Source of the DNA: Gallionellales bacterium GWA2_55_18
GTDB lineage: Bacteria > Pseudomonadota > Gammaproteobacteria > Burkholderiales > Gallionellaceae
Assembly: GCA_001801055.1 (NCBI GenBank)
Contig: MGWP01000046.1
Span: 1-43,575 of the forward strand
DNA: 43,575 bases
Direction: 5' to 3'
Shown here: one piece after another, positions 1-8,686 of the stretch
Layout: each line of letters starts with the position of its first letter
Numbering within the stretch: position 1 is the stretch's first letter
Notes under the pieces: generated by a model
Told to the model about the DNA's origin: nothing
Databases searched by the model: none
The model's input: the letters and a program-made list of their open reading frames with translations, nothing else
Translations under genes and position numbers: made by a program

Positions 1-2
1 AG

Positions 3-107
3 GCCGACATCGGTGCGCTGCGCAACAGCGGCTATACCGAGCCGTTCCTGAACGTCGAGCAGGGCGTGGCGAAGTACGTGGAGCAGATGCTTAAAATGGC
101 TTCCTGA
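3..107 (+). CDS. hldD: C-terminal end of ADP-glyceromanno-heptose 6-epimerase (partial, cut by window start)
   Basis: Open frame from base 3 reads ADIGALRNSGYTEPFLNVEQGVAKYVEQMLKMAS*, resembling the HldD/RfaD C-terminus; stop lies directly before cysM. Confidence 0.6.
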   Translation, partial: ADIGALRNSGYTEPFLNVEQGVAKYVEQMLKMAS

Positions 108-108
108 T

Positions 109-996
109 ATGTATCCATCCATAGAGAATTTCGTCGGCAACACTCCGTTAGTCAGACTCAAGCGCATTCCCGGCGACACATCGAACGTCATCCTCGCCAA
201 GCTGGAAGGCAATAATCCCGCCGGTTCGGTGAAGGATCGTCCCGCGCTGTCGATGATTGTGCGCGCCGAGCAGCGCGGCGACATCAAGCCGGGCGATACG
301 CTGATCGAGGCGACCAGCGGCAACACCGGCATCGCGCTGGCAATGGCGGCGGCGGTGCGCGGCTATAAGATGATATTGGTGATGCCGGATAACCAGAGTA
401 TGGAGCGTCGCCAGACCATGCATGCGTTCGGCGCGAAACTGGTGCTGACAGCGAAAGAAGGCAGCATGGAGCTGGCGCGCGATACGGCAGAAAAATTGCG
501 TGCCGAGGGTAAGGGCATCATCCTCGACCAGTTCGCCAACCCCGACAATCCGCTGGCGCATTATGAAGGTACCGCGCCGGAAATCTGGCGCGACACGCAA
601 GGCAGACTCACGCACTTCGTCAGCAGCATGGGCACTACCGGTACCATCATGGGCTGCTCGCGTTTCTTCAAGGAAAAAAACCCCAACATCCAGATCATCG
701 GCGTGCAGCCGGAAGAGGGCGCGCAGATACCCGGCATCCGCAAATGGCAGCTGGCCTATCTGCCGAAAATCTACGACGGAAAAAATGTGGACCGGCTGGA
801 ATACGTGAACCAGCCGGACGCGGAAGAATTGACACAAAGACTGGCGCACGAGGAAGGCATCTTCTGCGGCATCTCCTCTGGTGGCGCATTGGCCGTGGCG
901 CTGCGCATTTCGCAACAGGTCGAGAACGCGACCATCGTGTTCATCGTATGCGACCGAGGGGATCGCTATTTGAGTACGGGCGTGTTTCCGGTGTGA
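109..996 (+). CDS. cysM: Cysteine synthase B (PLP-dependent)
   Basis: NTPLVRLKRIPG, PLP-lysine motif NNPAGSVKDRPA and TSGNTGIALAMAAAVRGYKM are CysM/CysK signatures; length is typical of CysM. Confidence 0.95.
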   Translation: MYPSIENFVGNTPLVRLKRIPGDTSNVILAKLEGNNPAGSVKDRPALSMIVRAEQRGDIKPGDTLIEATSGNTGIALAMAAAVRGYKMILVMPDNQSMERRQTMHAFGAKLVLTAKEGSMELARDTAEKLRAEGKGIILDQFANPDNPLAHYEGTAPEIWRDTQGRLTHFVSSMGTTGTIMGCSRFFKEKNPNIQIIGVQPEEGAQIPGIRKWQLAYLPKIYDGKNVDRLEYVNQPDAEELTQRLAHEEGIFCGISSGGALAVALRISQQVENATIVFIVCDRGDRYLSTGVFPV

Positions 997-1079
997 GGTG
1001 GGTTGTTTAACGAAGCCGTAGGAGAAATTGATGGCTATCAAAAAATTCTGGAGGCACTCTTTCAGTTAGTCAGTTGAAA

Positions 1080-1127
1080 CCCCCTCCCTTGCACATGTAG
1101 CGCGCGGGGGAGGGTTGGGGAGGGGCG
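1080..1127. repeat. C/G-rich palindromic repeat (CCCTCCC...GGGAGGG family), intergenic copy
   Basis: ccccctcccttgcacatgtagcgcgcgggggagggttggggaggggcg; same family as in-frame copies elsewhere in the window. Confidence 0.6.
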
Positions 1128-1258
1128 TGTATTGGCTGGTGTGGCATAACTCTATAAATGGTACTTTAGAAAATTCCATCCACCTTGAAATGTGAGCCAA
1201 TGATGTTGTGATTTGGGGTATGGTTACTCATTTTTGCTGAGCTCTTATCCCGCCAGAG

Positions 1259-1612
1259 CTAATTAAATAGTATCCGTTGCACCGGCTCCTTCCCGTTTTT
1301 CAGCAATTTGTCGAGAGCAGCCCGCGCCGCATCCGTGATGCCTTTTTGATTCCCCATTTCAATCAGTTTTTGTAATGCGCGTTCATATTGATAATCCGTT
1401 TCAAGCCAGTCTGCCGCGATATCTCCGGTGGCATGCTTGGTCAACTTCAGCATGCCAGATTTCACTTGCACCAGATATGCAAATGCCCTGCTTTTTTTTG
1501 CCACAATAGCGATGTGGCGCCTACGGTCCATCAATACCTGGCCGCAGGCTATATTGGCGGTTGAGGATGAAAGAAAATCCATAGTATGAAAATCGACGGG
1601 GTCTTTTGCCAT
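1259..1612 (-). CDS. Hypothetical protein (117 aa)
   Basis: ORF with ATG start and no strong overlapping competitor; family not recognised. Confidence 0.5.
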   Translation of the reverse strand: MAKDPVDFHTMDFLSSSTANIACGQVLMDRRRHIAIVAKKSRAFAYLVQVKSGMLKLTKHATGDIAADWLETDYQYERALQKLIEMGNQKGITDAARAALDKLLKNGKEPVQRILFN

Positions 1613-1878
1613 CGCAATTTATGTATAAATGCACAATAGTGATTGTTATCGGCACATTTCCCACAAAATTTATTTATGGGTGAAAATCGTTTGCGGATAG
1701 TGCTGCAAAACCATTTCAACGAATACCAACCCAATATAGACGCGAAGTATGGCTGCATGGATAAAACAAGAGCCAGAAGAAATGATGCCGGACATGGCGA
1801 GTTCATCATCATGGGCGGCATTCTTGCTATGCCTGTTAGGTCGGTGGCTTTGACAGGCAAAGCCAGTCAGGCGATGAC

Positions 1879-1902
1879 CACGCCCTTAGGGCGTGGTTTT
1901 TA
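1879..1902 (+). terminator. Rho-independent terminator
   Basis: ccacgccc-tta-gggcgtgg followed by a T-tract. Confidence 0.7.
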
Positions 1903-1907
1903 ATTTG

Positions 1908-2033
1908 TTAATAAAACATGAAGTTGCATTGACTCGGGGGTTCACCTGGTAGGTATCAATTTATCGCACGAAGTCCTTTGAATTCTTTCGTGTTTTCGCG
2001 GCTTTCGTGAACAACTTCTCTTTCTAGGTTCAT
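1908..2033 (+). repeat. Truncated copy of the 'cacgaaaaacacgaa' MITE-like element
   Basis: By eye aligns to the reverse complement of 17144-17262 (aataaaacat-aagttgcattg...tcctttgaa...ttcgtgttttcg...ctttcgt..acaact.ct.tttctagg). Confidence 0.65.
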
Positions 2034-2180
2034 GCATGGTGGGCGGTAGATTGCCTGAATCCCCATGAAAATATTATGGTGCAAAATTATGTTTGAGGTA
2101 TTCTTCTGGGGGGAGAATATGCATTATCGCTGATTTTTTAGAGAGCACTGGAATAAGCCAATGAATCGGAGGCGTTAACC

Positions 2181-4370
2181 ATGAAACTACTTAAGCTTGA
2201 AGCGGGAGATTTCTGGGGCGGTTTTGCCGCGATGCTTGTTGCGCTACCTTCGGCCATTGCTTTTGGCGTCACCATCTATTCGCCTCTCGGCGCTTCTTAT
2301 GCGGCGCAGGGTGCACTGGCTGGCATTCTCGGTGCGACTGCGCTTGGCCTTATTGCGCCAGCGCTGGGCGGCACCAATAGGCTCATCACCGCTCCTTGCG
2401 CGCCTGCGGCGGCGGTGCTGTCTGCATTTGCCATTGAATTCATGCATGGCGGAGGCAATCTCGAATCCGCTTTGCTGATGGTGTCGATGCTGGGGTTACT
2501 TGCCGGGCTGTTGCAGATTTTTTTTGGCATGGTGCGTCTCGGGCGTTTGATCGAATACATGCCTTATCCCGTGGTGAGCGGTTATTTGTCCGGCGTCGGC
2601 CTCATCATCATCGGCAGCCAAGTACCAAAATTTCTGGGTGCGCCCAAGGGAGCGCACTTTTGGGAATCGCTCGCCGCGCCGGGGATATGGAAGTGGCAGA
2701 GCATGGTTGTCGGGGCAGTGACCATAGGTGTGATGCTCGCTGCACCACGTGTTACGAAGGTCGTGCCAGCAGCCATACTCGCACTGCTGGCGGGTGTGCT
2801 TGCCTATTTCGGACTCGGGCTGGCGGACCCGGCATTGCTTACGCTGGAAGGCAATCCGTTTGTTGTCGGATCGCTAGGCGGTGGCGGCAGTTTTACCGAT
2901 GCTATGGCGAGCCGCTGGCATGCCATGGGCAACATAGGTCTCGATCAGATCAAGAGCATCGCAGTCCCCGCGCTGACGCTGGCCGTGCTGCTTTCCATCG
3001 ACACGCTGAAGACATGTGTGGTGCTTGATGCGTTGACGCGCTCACGCCACAAATCAAACCGCGAACTGATCGGTCAGGGTTTTGGCAATGTCGCTTCCGC
3101 CGTGATCGGCGGGATCCCCGGTGCCGGCACGATGGGGGCGACACTGGTCAATATCTCCAGCGGCGCAGTGAGCCGTTTCTCGGGTGTCTTTGAAGGGGTG
3201 CTGGCATTGGTCGCCTTCCTTATTCTCGGCGCATTGATCTCCTGGGTGCCGGTGGCGGCACTTGCCGCGATCCTGATGGTCATCGGTGTGCGCATGATTG
3301 ACCGTCACAGCTTCCAGTTCCTCAAGCAACGCTCCACAATACTCGATTTCGCCGTCATTGCCGCTGTTGTCGCCACGGCGTTGACTGTGAGTCTGATCGC
3401 CGCGTCGGGTATAGGCATCGTACTCGCAGTGTTTCTGTTCATCCGCGAGCAAATCGGCGGTACGATCATACGCCGCAAGCTTCACTGTAACGAGACTTTT
3501 TCGAAACGGGTGCGGACACATGAAGAAATGGAAATTCTTGTTGCGCGCGGCGAGCGCGGTGTTGTCATCGAGCTTCAGGGCAGCCTGTTCTTCGGTACCA
3601 CCAACCAGCTTTACTCGGCGCTGGAACCGGAGCTGAAAACGCGAGATTATGTCATCCTCGATATGCGCCGCGTGCAGTCCGTCGATGTCACCGCCGCTCA
3701 CATGCTGGATCAAGTCAAGGATATGCTTACCGAGCATCACGGTTTTCTCATCTTTAGCCAACTGCCGCAGAACCTGCCTTCGGGCCGCGACATGCAGCAG
3801 TATTTCGATCAGGTCGGCTTGGTGCGCCCGGAAAGCCCGGTGCGCGTGTTCGGCGAACTCGACGAAGCACTCGAGTGGGTCGAGGATCGCATTCTTGAGG
3901 ATGCTGTTTGTGAGCTTGGTGAACAGGAGGCGCTTTGGCTTAGCGAGATCGAGTTGTTCAAGGGTCGCAAGGAGCAAACGCTGGCCGCTTTGGAGCAAAG
4001 GATGGAAAAGCGTTCTTATAAAGCTGGCGACAAAATTTTCAAGCGTGGCGACACTAGCGACGAGCTTTTCCTGATCCGCAAGGGGGCGGTACGCATTATG
4101 TTGCCGATTTCGGAGAAACAGAGCCATCACCTCGGCACATTTGGTCGGGGGGCTTTTTTCGGTGAAATGGCTTTTCTCGATGGAGATGTGCGCTCTGCCG
4201 ATGCGGTGGCATTTTCCGACACAGAACTCTATGTGCTTTCGCGCAAAACTTTCGAGGCATTTGCCGAGGAACACAAAAAACTTGCCCTTGGTCTGATGGA
4301 AGGCCTTGCCAGCGTACTCGCGAGCCGTTTGCGTTATACAAATGCGGAATTGCGGGTGCTAGAGTCCTAG
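2181..4370 (+). CDS. SulP-family anion permease with C-terminal STAS and cyclic nucleotide-binding domains
   Basis: Multi-TM SulP N-terminal region (GDFWGGFAAMLVALPSAIAFGVTIYSPLG), STAS-like segment (VVIELQGSLFFGTTNQLY...DYVILDMRRVQSVDVTAAHML), then cNMP fold (YKAGDKIFKRGDTSDELFLIRKGAVRI...FGEMAFLDGDVRSADAVA). Confidence 0.93.
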   Translation: MKLLKLEAGDFWGGFAAMLVALPSAIAFGVTIYSPLGASYAAQGALAGILGATALGLIAPALGGTNRLITAPCAPAAAVLSAFAIEFMHGGGNLESALLMVSMLGLLAGLLQIFFGMVRLGRLIEYMPYPVVSGYLSGVGLIIIGSQVPKFLGAPKGAHFWESLAAPGIWKWQSMVVGAVTIGVMLAAPRVTKVVPAAILALLAGVLAYFGLGLADPALLTLEGNPFVVGSLGGGGSFTDAMASRWHAMGNIGLDQIKSIAVPALTLAVLLSIDTLKTCVVLDALTRSRHKSNRELIGQGFGNVASAVIGGIPGAGTMGATLVNISSGAVSRFSGVFEGVLALVAFLILGALISWVPVAALAAILMVIGVRMIDRHSFQFLKQRSTILDFAVIAAVVATALTVSLIAASGIGIVLAVFLFIREQIGGTIIRRKLHCNETFSKRVRTHEEMEILVARGERGVVIELQGSLFFGTTNQLYSALEPELKTRDYVILDMRRVQSVDVTAAHMLDQVKDMLTEHHGFLIFSQLPQNLPSGRDMQQYFDQVGLVRPESPVRVFGELDEALEWVEDRILEDAVCELGEQEALWLSEIELFKGRKEQTLAALEQRMEKRSYKAGDKIFKRGDTSDELFLIRKGAVRIMLPISEKQSHHLGTFGRGAFFGEMAFLDGDVRSADAVAFSDTELYVLSRKTFEAFAEEHKKLALGLMEGLASVLASRLRYTNAELRVLES

Positions 4371-4509
4371 CACGACGAGATATATGGCTCGAAGCGACTG
4401 CGGTTTTTTGGAGTCGGCCAGTGCCTGTTGAAAAAGAACTCAAGGAGCTTTTTCGATCTTAATCATCTGGTTAGAAAGAATTGCGGCATGGTGTCGCGCC
4501 TTGGTTAAA

Positions 4510-4529
4510 CCTAAAAACGGCAATTCATC
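4510..4529 (+). repeat. Terminal fragment of the 'cacgaaaaacacgaa' MITE-like element
   Basis: cctaaaaacggcaattcatc matches 19/20 the reverse complement of 17287-17306. Confidence 0.45.
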
Positions 4530-4591
4530 ATGATGGGCTAACTAGTTTTTCATATCTCTAAGCCGGACAAGCCGGAACCAAACAGGGTTTT

Positions 4592-4669
4592 ACGCGGAGG
4601 CGCGGAGACACAGAGAAAAAACAAAGCAGGCGGAAGCCTATATTATTTGCGCCCTCCGCGCCTCCGCGT
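4592..4669. repeat. Intergenic palindromic repeat (16-bp perfect arms)
   Basis: acgcggaggcgcggag at 4592-4607 and its exact reverse complement ctccgcgcctccgcgt at 4654-4669. Confidence 0.85.
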
Positions 4670-4755
4670 GAGAAAATCTTGTCATGTTTTGGCATCATTT
4701 GACTGGTAAGTGACTAACTCTTCCCCTTGCAGGGCGAGTAGATGCCTTGCACTCC

Positions 4756-4810
4756 CAAGTAAGTGCGCTCTGCCGGGCGCACCAAAAAAACGACACGCGA
4801 AGGTGTCGTC
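4756..4810 (-). terminator. Composite terminator/palindrome element, copy 1 (livK terminator)
   Basis: On - strand: ACGACAC-cttcgc-GTGTCGT + T-tract, then palindrome gtgcgcccggcagagcgcac; lies just after the livK-like stop. Confidence 0.75.
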
Positions 4811-4824
4811 TGGTGTTTGTGGAA

Positions 4825-6003
4825 TCACATTATTAGTGCGCTGCCTGCGCCGAGCGTTTCCAGCGGCTGCCACTTGCCCTGTTGCACTTGATATAGCGTG
4901 ATCGCACCGCCTTGCAGATCACCTTTTGCATCAAAGCGAATTTTTGCGGTCACGCCGTCGTGGCTGATTTTGGCAAGCTCAGGCAAGTATTTTGCCGGTT
5001 CCACCGAATCGGCTTTTTGCATCGCCGCAATCATCGCATTCACCGCGTCGTAACAGTACGGCGCATACAGTTGGATCGGCTGGTATTTTGCGACGAAACG
5101 CGCTTCAAACTCCTTTCCGCCCGGCATCTTGGTCAGCGGCACGCCCGGCAGCGAGGCATAAGCCCCTTCCGCGGCATTGCTTGCCAGTTTGATGAATTCC
5201 GGCGTATAGCCGCCGTCGCCCATCATGAATTTCAGGTTCAGCGCGAGTGCTTTAATTTGCTTTGCCATCGGCCCGGCCTGCGGATCCATGCCGCCGTAGA
5301 ACAATAAATCCGGTTGTTTGCCTTTCACTGCGGTCAGCACCGCAGTAAAGTCCACCGCCTTGTCGTTGGTATATTCATGCGCGACGATTTGCGCACCGTT
5401 TGCCTGCGCCGCCTTGATGAATTCGTCGGCCAACCCCTGTCCGTAGGCAGTGCGGTCATCGATTACCGCAATTTTTTTCGCTCCGAGATTTTTCGCGGCA
5501 TATTCGCCCAGCACACGGCCTTGCTGCGCATCGTTCGCCATCACGCGGAACGCCGTCTTGAAACCCTGTGCGGTGTAATTGACCGCAGTGGCGGAAGGGG
5601 AAATCTGCACGATGCCGTTGTCGCTATAAATCTTCGAGGCGGGAATAGTCGTGCCGGAATTGAGGTGGCCAATGATGCCGCTTACCTTGTTGTCCACCAG
5701 TTTCTGCGCAACGATGGTGGCGGTCTTGGGGTCGGCCTGATCGTCCTCGCTGATAAGCTCGAAATGTATTTTGCGACCACCGATCACGATGCCTTTGGTG
5801 TTGGCATCGTCTATCGCCATGCGCGTGCCGCTTTCGTTGTCCTTGCCGATATGCGCCTGATTGCCAGTCAGCGGTGCGGCGGCTCCGATGCGTACCACTA
5901 GGTCACCGGAAGCGGCAGCCCGGTCGGAAGACGATTTACCGCATGCCCCCAGTGTCAATACCAGAGCGGCAAGCAATAGCGGACGAGCAAAATGAAATGG
6001 CAT
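4825..6003 (-). CDS. livK: ABC transporter substrate-binding protein, branched-chain amino acid (LivK) type
   Basis: Lipoprotein signal (LTLGACGKSS), VRIGAAAPLTGNQAHIGKDNESGTRMAIDDAN, Leu/Ile/Val-binding family architecture. Confidence 0.92.
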   Translation of the reverse strand: MPFHFARPLLLAALVLTLGACGKSSSDRAAASGDLVVRIGAAAPLTGNQAHIGKDNESGTRMAIDDANTKGIVIGGRKIHFELISEDDQADPKTATIVAQKLVDNKVSGIIGHLNSGTTIPASKIYSDNGIVQISPSATAVNYTAQGFKTAFRVMANDAQQGRVLGEYAAKNLGAKKIAVIDDRTAYGQGLADEFIKAAQANGAQIVAHEYTNDKAVDFTAVLTAVKGKQPDLLFYGGMDPQAGPMAKQIKALALNLKFMMGDGGYTPEFIKLASNAAEGAYASLPGVPLTKMPGGKEFEARFVAKYQPIQLYAPYCYDAVNAMIAAMQKADSVEPAKYLPELAKISHDGVTAKIRFDAKGDLQGGAITLYQVQQGKWQPLETLGAGSALIM

Positions 6004-6092
6004 GGTATCCCCCTGAAAAATTCTTATGGATTATGCGGAGCAAGCACACAGCCTGTCAATTCTAATGCGATCAGATAGAGGCTTTTCACCTC

Positions 6093-6147
6093 CAAGTAAG
6101 TGTGCCCTGCCGGGCGCACCAAAAAAAGGGCGATCAACTGATCGCCC
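6093..6147 (-). terminator. Composite terminator/palindrome element, copy 2
   Basis: On - strand: GGGCGATCA-gt-TGATCGCCC + TTTTTTT, then gtgcgcccggcagggcacac. Confidence 0.7.
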
Positions 6148-6436
6148 GAATAGGAGGAGAGTATGAAAAGTTGCGTTGTTTCCAACTATTAACCTCAACA
6201 CTCGGCGCGGACTATATCGGCTCACTTCAATAATTCATATATGCCGAAATATCTATATATTTCGACCTAGTCCGAATATTTCATACACCCCCACAGTCAA
6301 GGCGTTTGCCATGAATTTGTCTTGCACAGAGGCAAATGGCAGCGAAATTCCAAGATTTTTTGCGGTTTTCCAGATTTTGGACGGACTTTTCCCTACCCCC
6401 GCAGCATCATCGTGGCGGGGTTGCACTCATTGAGTG

Positions 6437-7186
6437 CTATCTGGACATGATGCGTTTCGCCGCGAGGCGGAAGATGTCTTGATGGGGAAACGCGCTGGCA
6501 AAAAAGAAGCGAACGCAGCGGGTGTTGCGTACGATTACGGTACCCAGCTTGAGCAAGCGTGCGCGTATCGTGCCTGCCTGGGCACGGGCCAGTTCGGTGC
6601 CCGCCAGACCGATGGCGCGTAGCCGTTCCATCAGCACATAGGCCAATGATGCCAGCAGCAGGCGGAATTGGTTCGGCCACCACAGATGGCAACTGGTGCG
6701 GTCGGCAAACAGGCCCAGCTGGCATTCCTTGATGCGGTTCTCCATCTCGCCGCGCGCGCAGTAGCCGCGCTCGTAGAGTTCCTGTGGCGTGTTCCCTAAT
6801 GTGGTCACCACGAAGCGCTGGTTGGCTCCCAGCTCGTTGTGTTCGGCTTTGACGATGACACGCCGCAAGCGCGGCCAGGAACCGGCTTGATAGGCAAACT
6901 CGCCGAAGTGGCGCTGCGGTAATGGCATTTTCTCAAACGCCGTTTCCGCCGCGCCGCACCAGCTTGCCGAGAGCGTATGCAGCCGCAAATTCTTTGCCAG
7001 GCCGATAACGTAATCGACTCCGTTGCGTTCGCACCACCCCATCAACAGCGGGCGACAAAAACCGGAATCGCCCCGGAACAGGATGCGCATACCGGGCCAG
7101 GCCTCGCGCAGGCGGCCCACCAGCAGCTTGAGGATTGCCGCCGCATGCAGCGCCGCATCCTTGTTCGCAACCAGATTCTATGCGGG
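6437..7186 (-). pseudogene. Truncated transposase of an insertion sequence (IS1380-like), C-terminal part only
   Basis: RILFRGDSGFCRPLLMGWCERNGVDYVIGLAKN...RGYCARGEMENRIKECQLGLFADRTSCHLWWPNQFRLLLASLAYVLM resembles IS1380-type DDE transposases. Frame extends upstream to LVANKDAALHAAAILKLLVGRLREAW and then meets an in-frame TAG. Confidence 0.85.
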
Positions 7187-7252
7187 TTTCAAGTCTGCGC
7201 CGCCCCCTTTTACGTGAACTATTTGGGCTAGTACCAATGCATAAATGTACAA

Positions 7253-7330
7253 GGTACCTCTAAAAGTTCAGAGTTCGTCCAAATACAGGACGCGGAAAAA
7301 ATTACACCGCACCGCATATGCATATGCATG
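7253..7330 (+). repeat. Partial copy of the 'cctctaaaaa' TIR element
   Basis: ggtacctctaaaa-gttcagagttcgtccaaatacaggacgcggaaaaaattacaccgcaccgcatatg aligns to the reverse complement of the right end of 32051-32385. Confidence 0.6.
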
Positions 7331-7489
7331 CTATGACCTACCGTTCCAAAAAACAGCACCCTGCCCTGAGTCAATATTCAGCCGACACGCGCACATCTGG
7401 GGTTTGACAGGTAGAACGAAGTCGAAGATACTTAAAATACCATAACGGAATTTTTTATCTCATTGAATTTACAAAATCTTATTTGATAC

Positions 7490-8587
7490 ATGAAAGACGA
7501 TCCAAGCAAAGAGGCTGTACGCTGCCTGCAGGTATTGATCGCTCGCGAAACCGGCGCGCCTCTCAAATACGCCGCCGAAGCAGAGATGAAATCTATCATT
7601 CAGCATGCGTGCGGGGCTGACGGCGAGGGTAGCGCGGCAGGCCCAGAGCATTCCTTCGTGCGGTGCGAAGTCACCATTCTGCTTGCCGACCTGAGGGGGT
7701 TTACCTCTATCACTGCCGCGCTTCCTGCCGGAACGGTAATTGCAATGCTCAATCGCTGTTTGGGGCGAATGAACGAAATTGTTTTTCGTCATCATGGTGT
7801 CGTCGATAAATTCATGGGCGATTCCATCATGGTGCTGTTTGGCGCACCGGTCGAACACCCGGATGATGTACAACGGGCACTGACTTGCGCAATCGAGATG
7901 CAGCTCGCAATGGTGGAACTCAACAATCAAGGCCGCCCGGATGGCATGCCGGAGTTGTTCATGGGCATAGGCATCAATACCGGTAGCGTCATGGCCGGCA
8001 AGTTCGGGTCAAATTTCTATTCTGAATATACGGTGATCGGCGACGAAGTCAACCTTGCTTCGCGTATCGAAGCTTTCAGCCTGCGCGGCCAAGTGCTGAT
8101 CAGTGAAAACACTTTTGATCACTGCCGCGATTTCGTCACTGTCAGCGAGGCGATGGAGGTATTTGTTAAAGGCAAATCGCAGCCGGTCAAATTGCGCGAG
8201 TTGTATGCGATCCCTTCACTAAACCTTGAAGTGCCACGTAAAGAAATCCGCCGAAGCCACCGTGTGGAAGTCAAACTTCCCTGCTCATTAAACTTTATTC
8301 AAAACAAGTTTGTGATGCCGGAAGTAATCAACGCTACCATTCTCGATATCGGCTATCACGGCATGCTGATAGAAATCGATCATCCGCTCAAGGCACTCGA
8401 CGATGTAAAACTTGAATTTGATCTTCCTCTGGTCGACATCAAAGCAACCGACATCTATGCGAAAGTCGTCAAATTAAAGCATGACGGCAACCGCTCCTTT
8501 GCAGGATTGGAGTTCACATCAGTCAGCCCCGACACCAACATGAAGATTCAGTTGTTCGTGCAACTGCTGGTGACGGCGGCGGCATAG
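7490..8587 (+). CDS. Class III adenylate/guanylate cyclase catalytic domain with C-terminal PilZ-like domain
   Basis: VTILLADLRGFTSIT, VDKFMGDSIMVLFGAP, YTVIGDEVNLASRIEA (class III cyclase); RRSHRVEVKLPCSLNF...ATILDIGYHGMLIEID (PilZ-like). Confidence 0.9.
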   Translation: MKDDPSKEAVRCLQVLIARETGAPLKYAAEAEMKSIIQHACGADGEGSAAGPEHSFVRCEVTILLADLRGFTSITAALPAGTVIAMLNRCLGRMNEIVFRHHGVVDKFMGDSIMVLFGAPVEHPDDVQRALTCAIEMQLAMVELNNQGRPDGMPELFMGIGINTGSVMAGKFGSNFYSEYTVIGDEVNLASRIEAFSLRGQVLISENTFDHCRDFVTVSEAMEVFVKGKSQPVKLRELYAIPSLNLEVPRKEIRRSHRVEVKLPCSLNFIQNKFVMPEVINATILDIGYHGMLIEIDHPLKALDDVKLEFDLPLVDIKATDIYAKVVKLKHDGNRSFAGLEFTSVSPDTNMKIQLFVQLLVTAAA

Positions 8588-8686
8588 CTGTTTCATGATG
8601 CCGATGATCTGACAGATAGCGACGGCCAAATGGAGATTGCCGTGCTTGTAACCGGCGCTAAAGTCCAAGTAATTCTTGAAACCTCC

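Noticed and set aside
148-1041. 297-aa antisense ORF opposite cysM
   Set aside because: Low-complexity His/Arg-rich translation typical of antisense frames in GC-rich genes; cysM is clearly the real gene.
1643-1903. 86-aa ORF before the SulP gene
   Set aside because: No family similarity and it runs into the terminator and repeat region; could be a relic but cannot be supported.
3054-4274. 406-aa antisense ORF opposite the SulP gene
   Set aside because: No recognisable domain; mirrors the codon bias of the sense gene.
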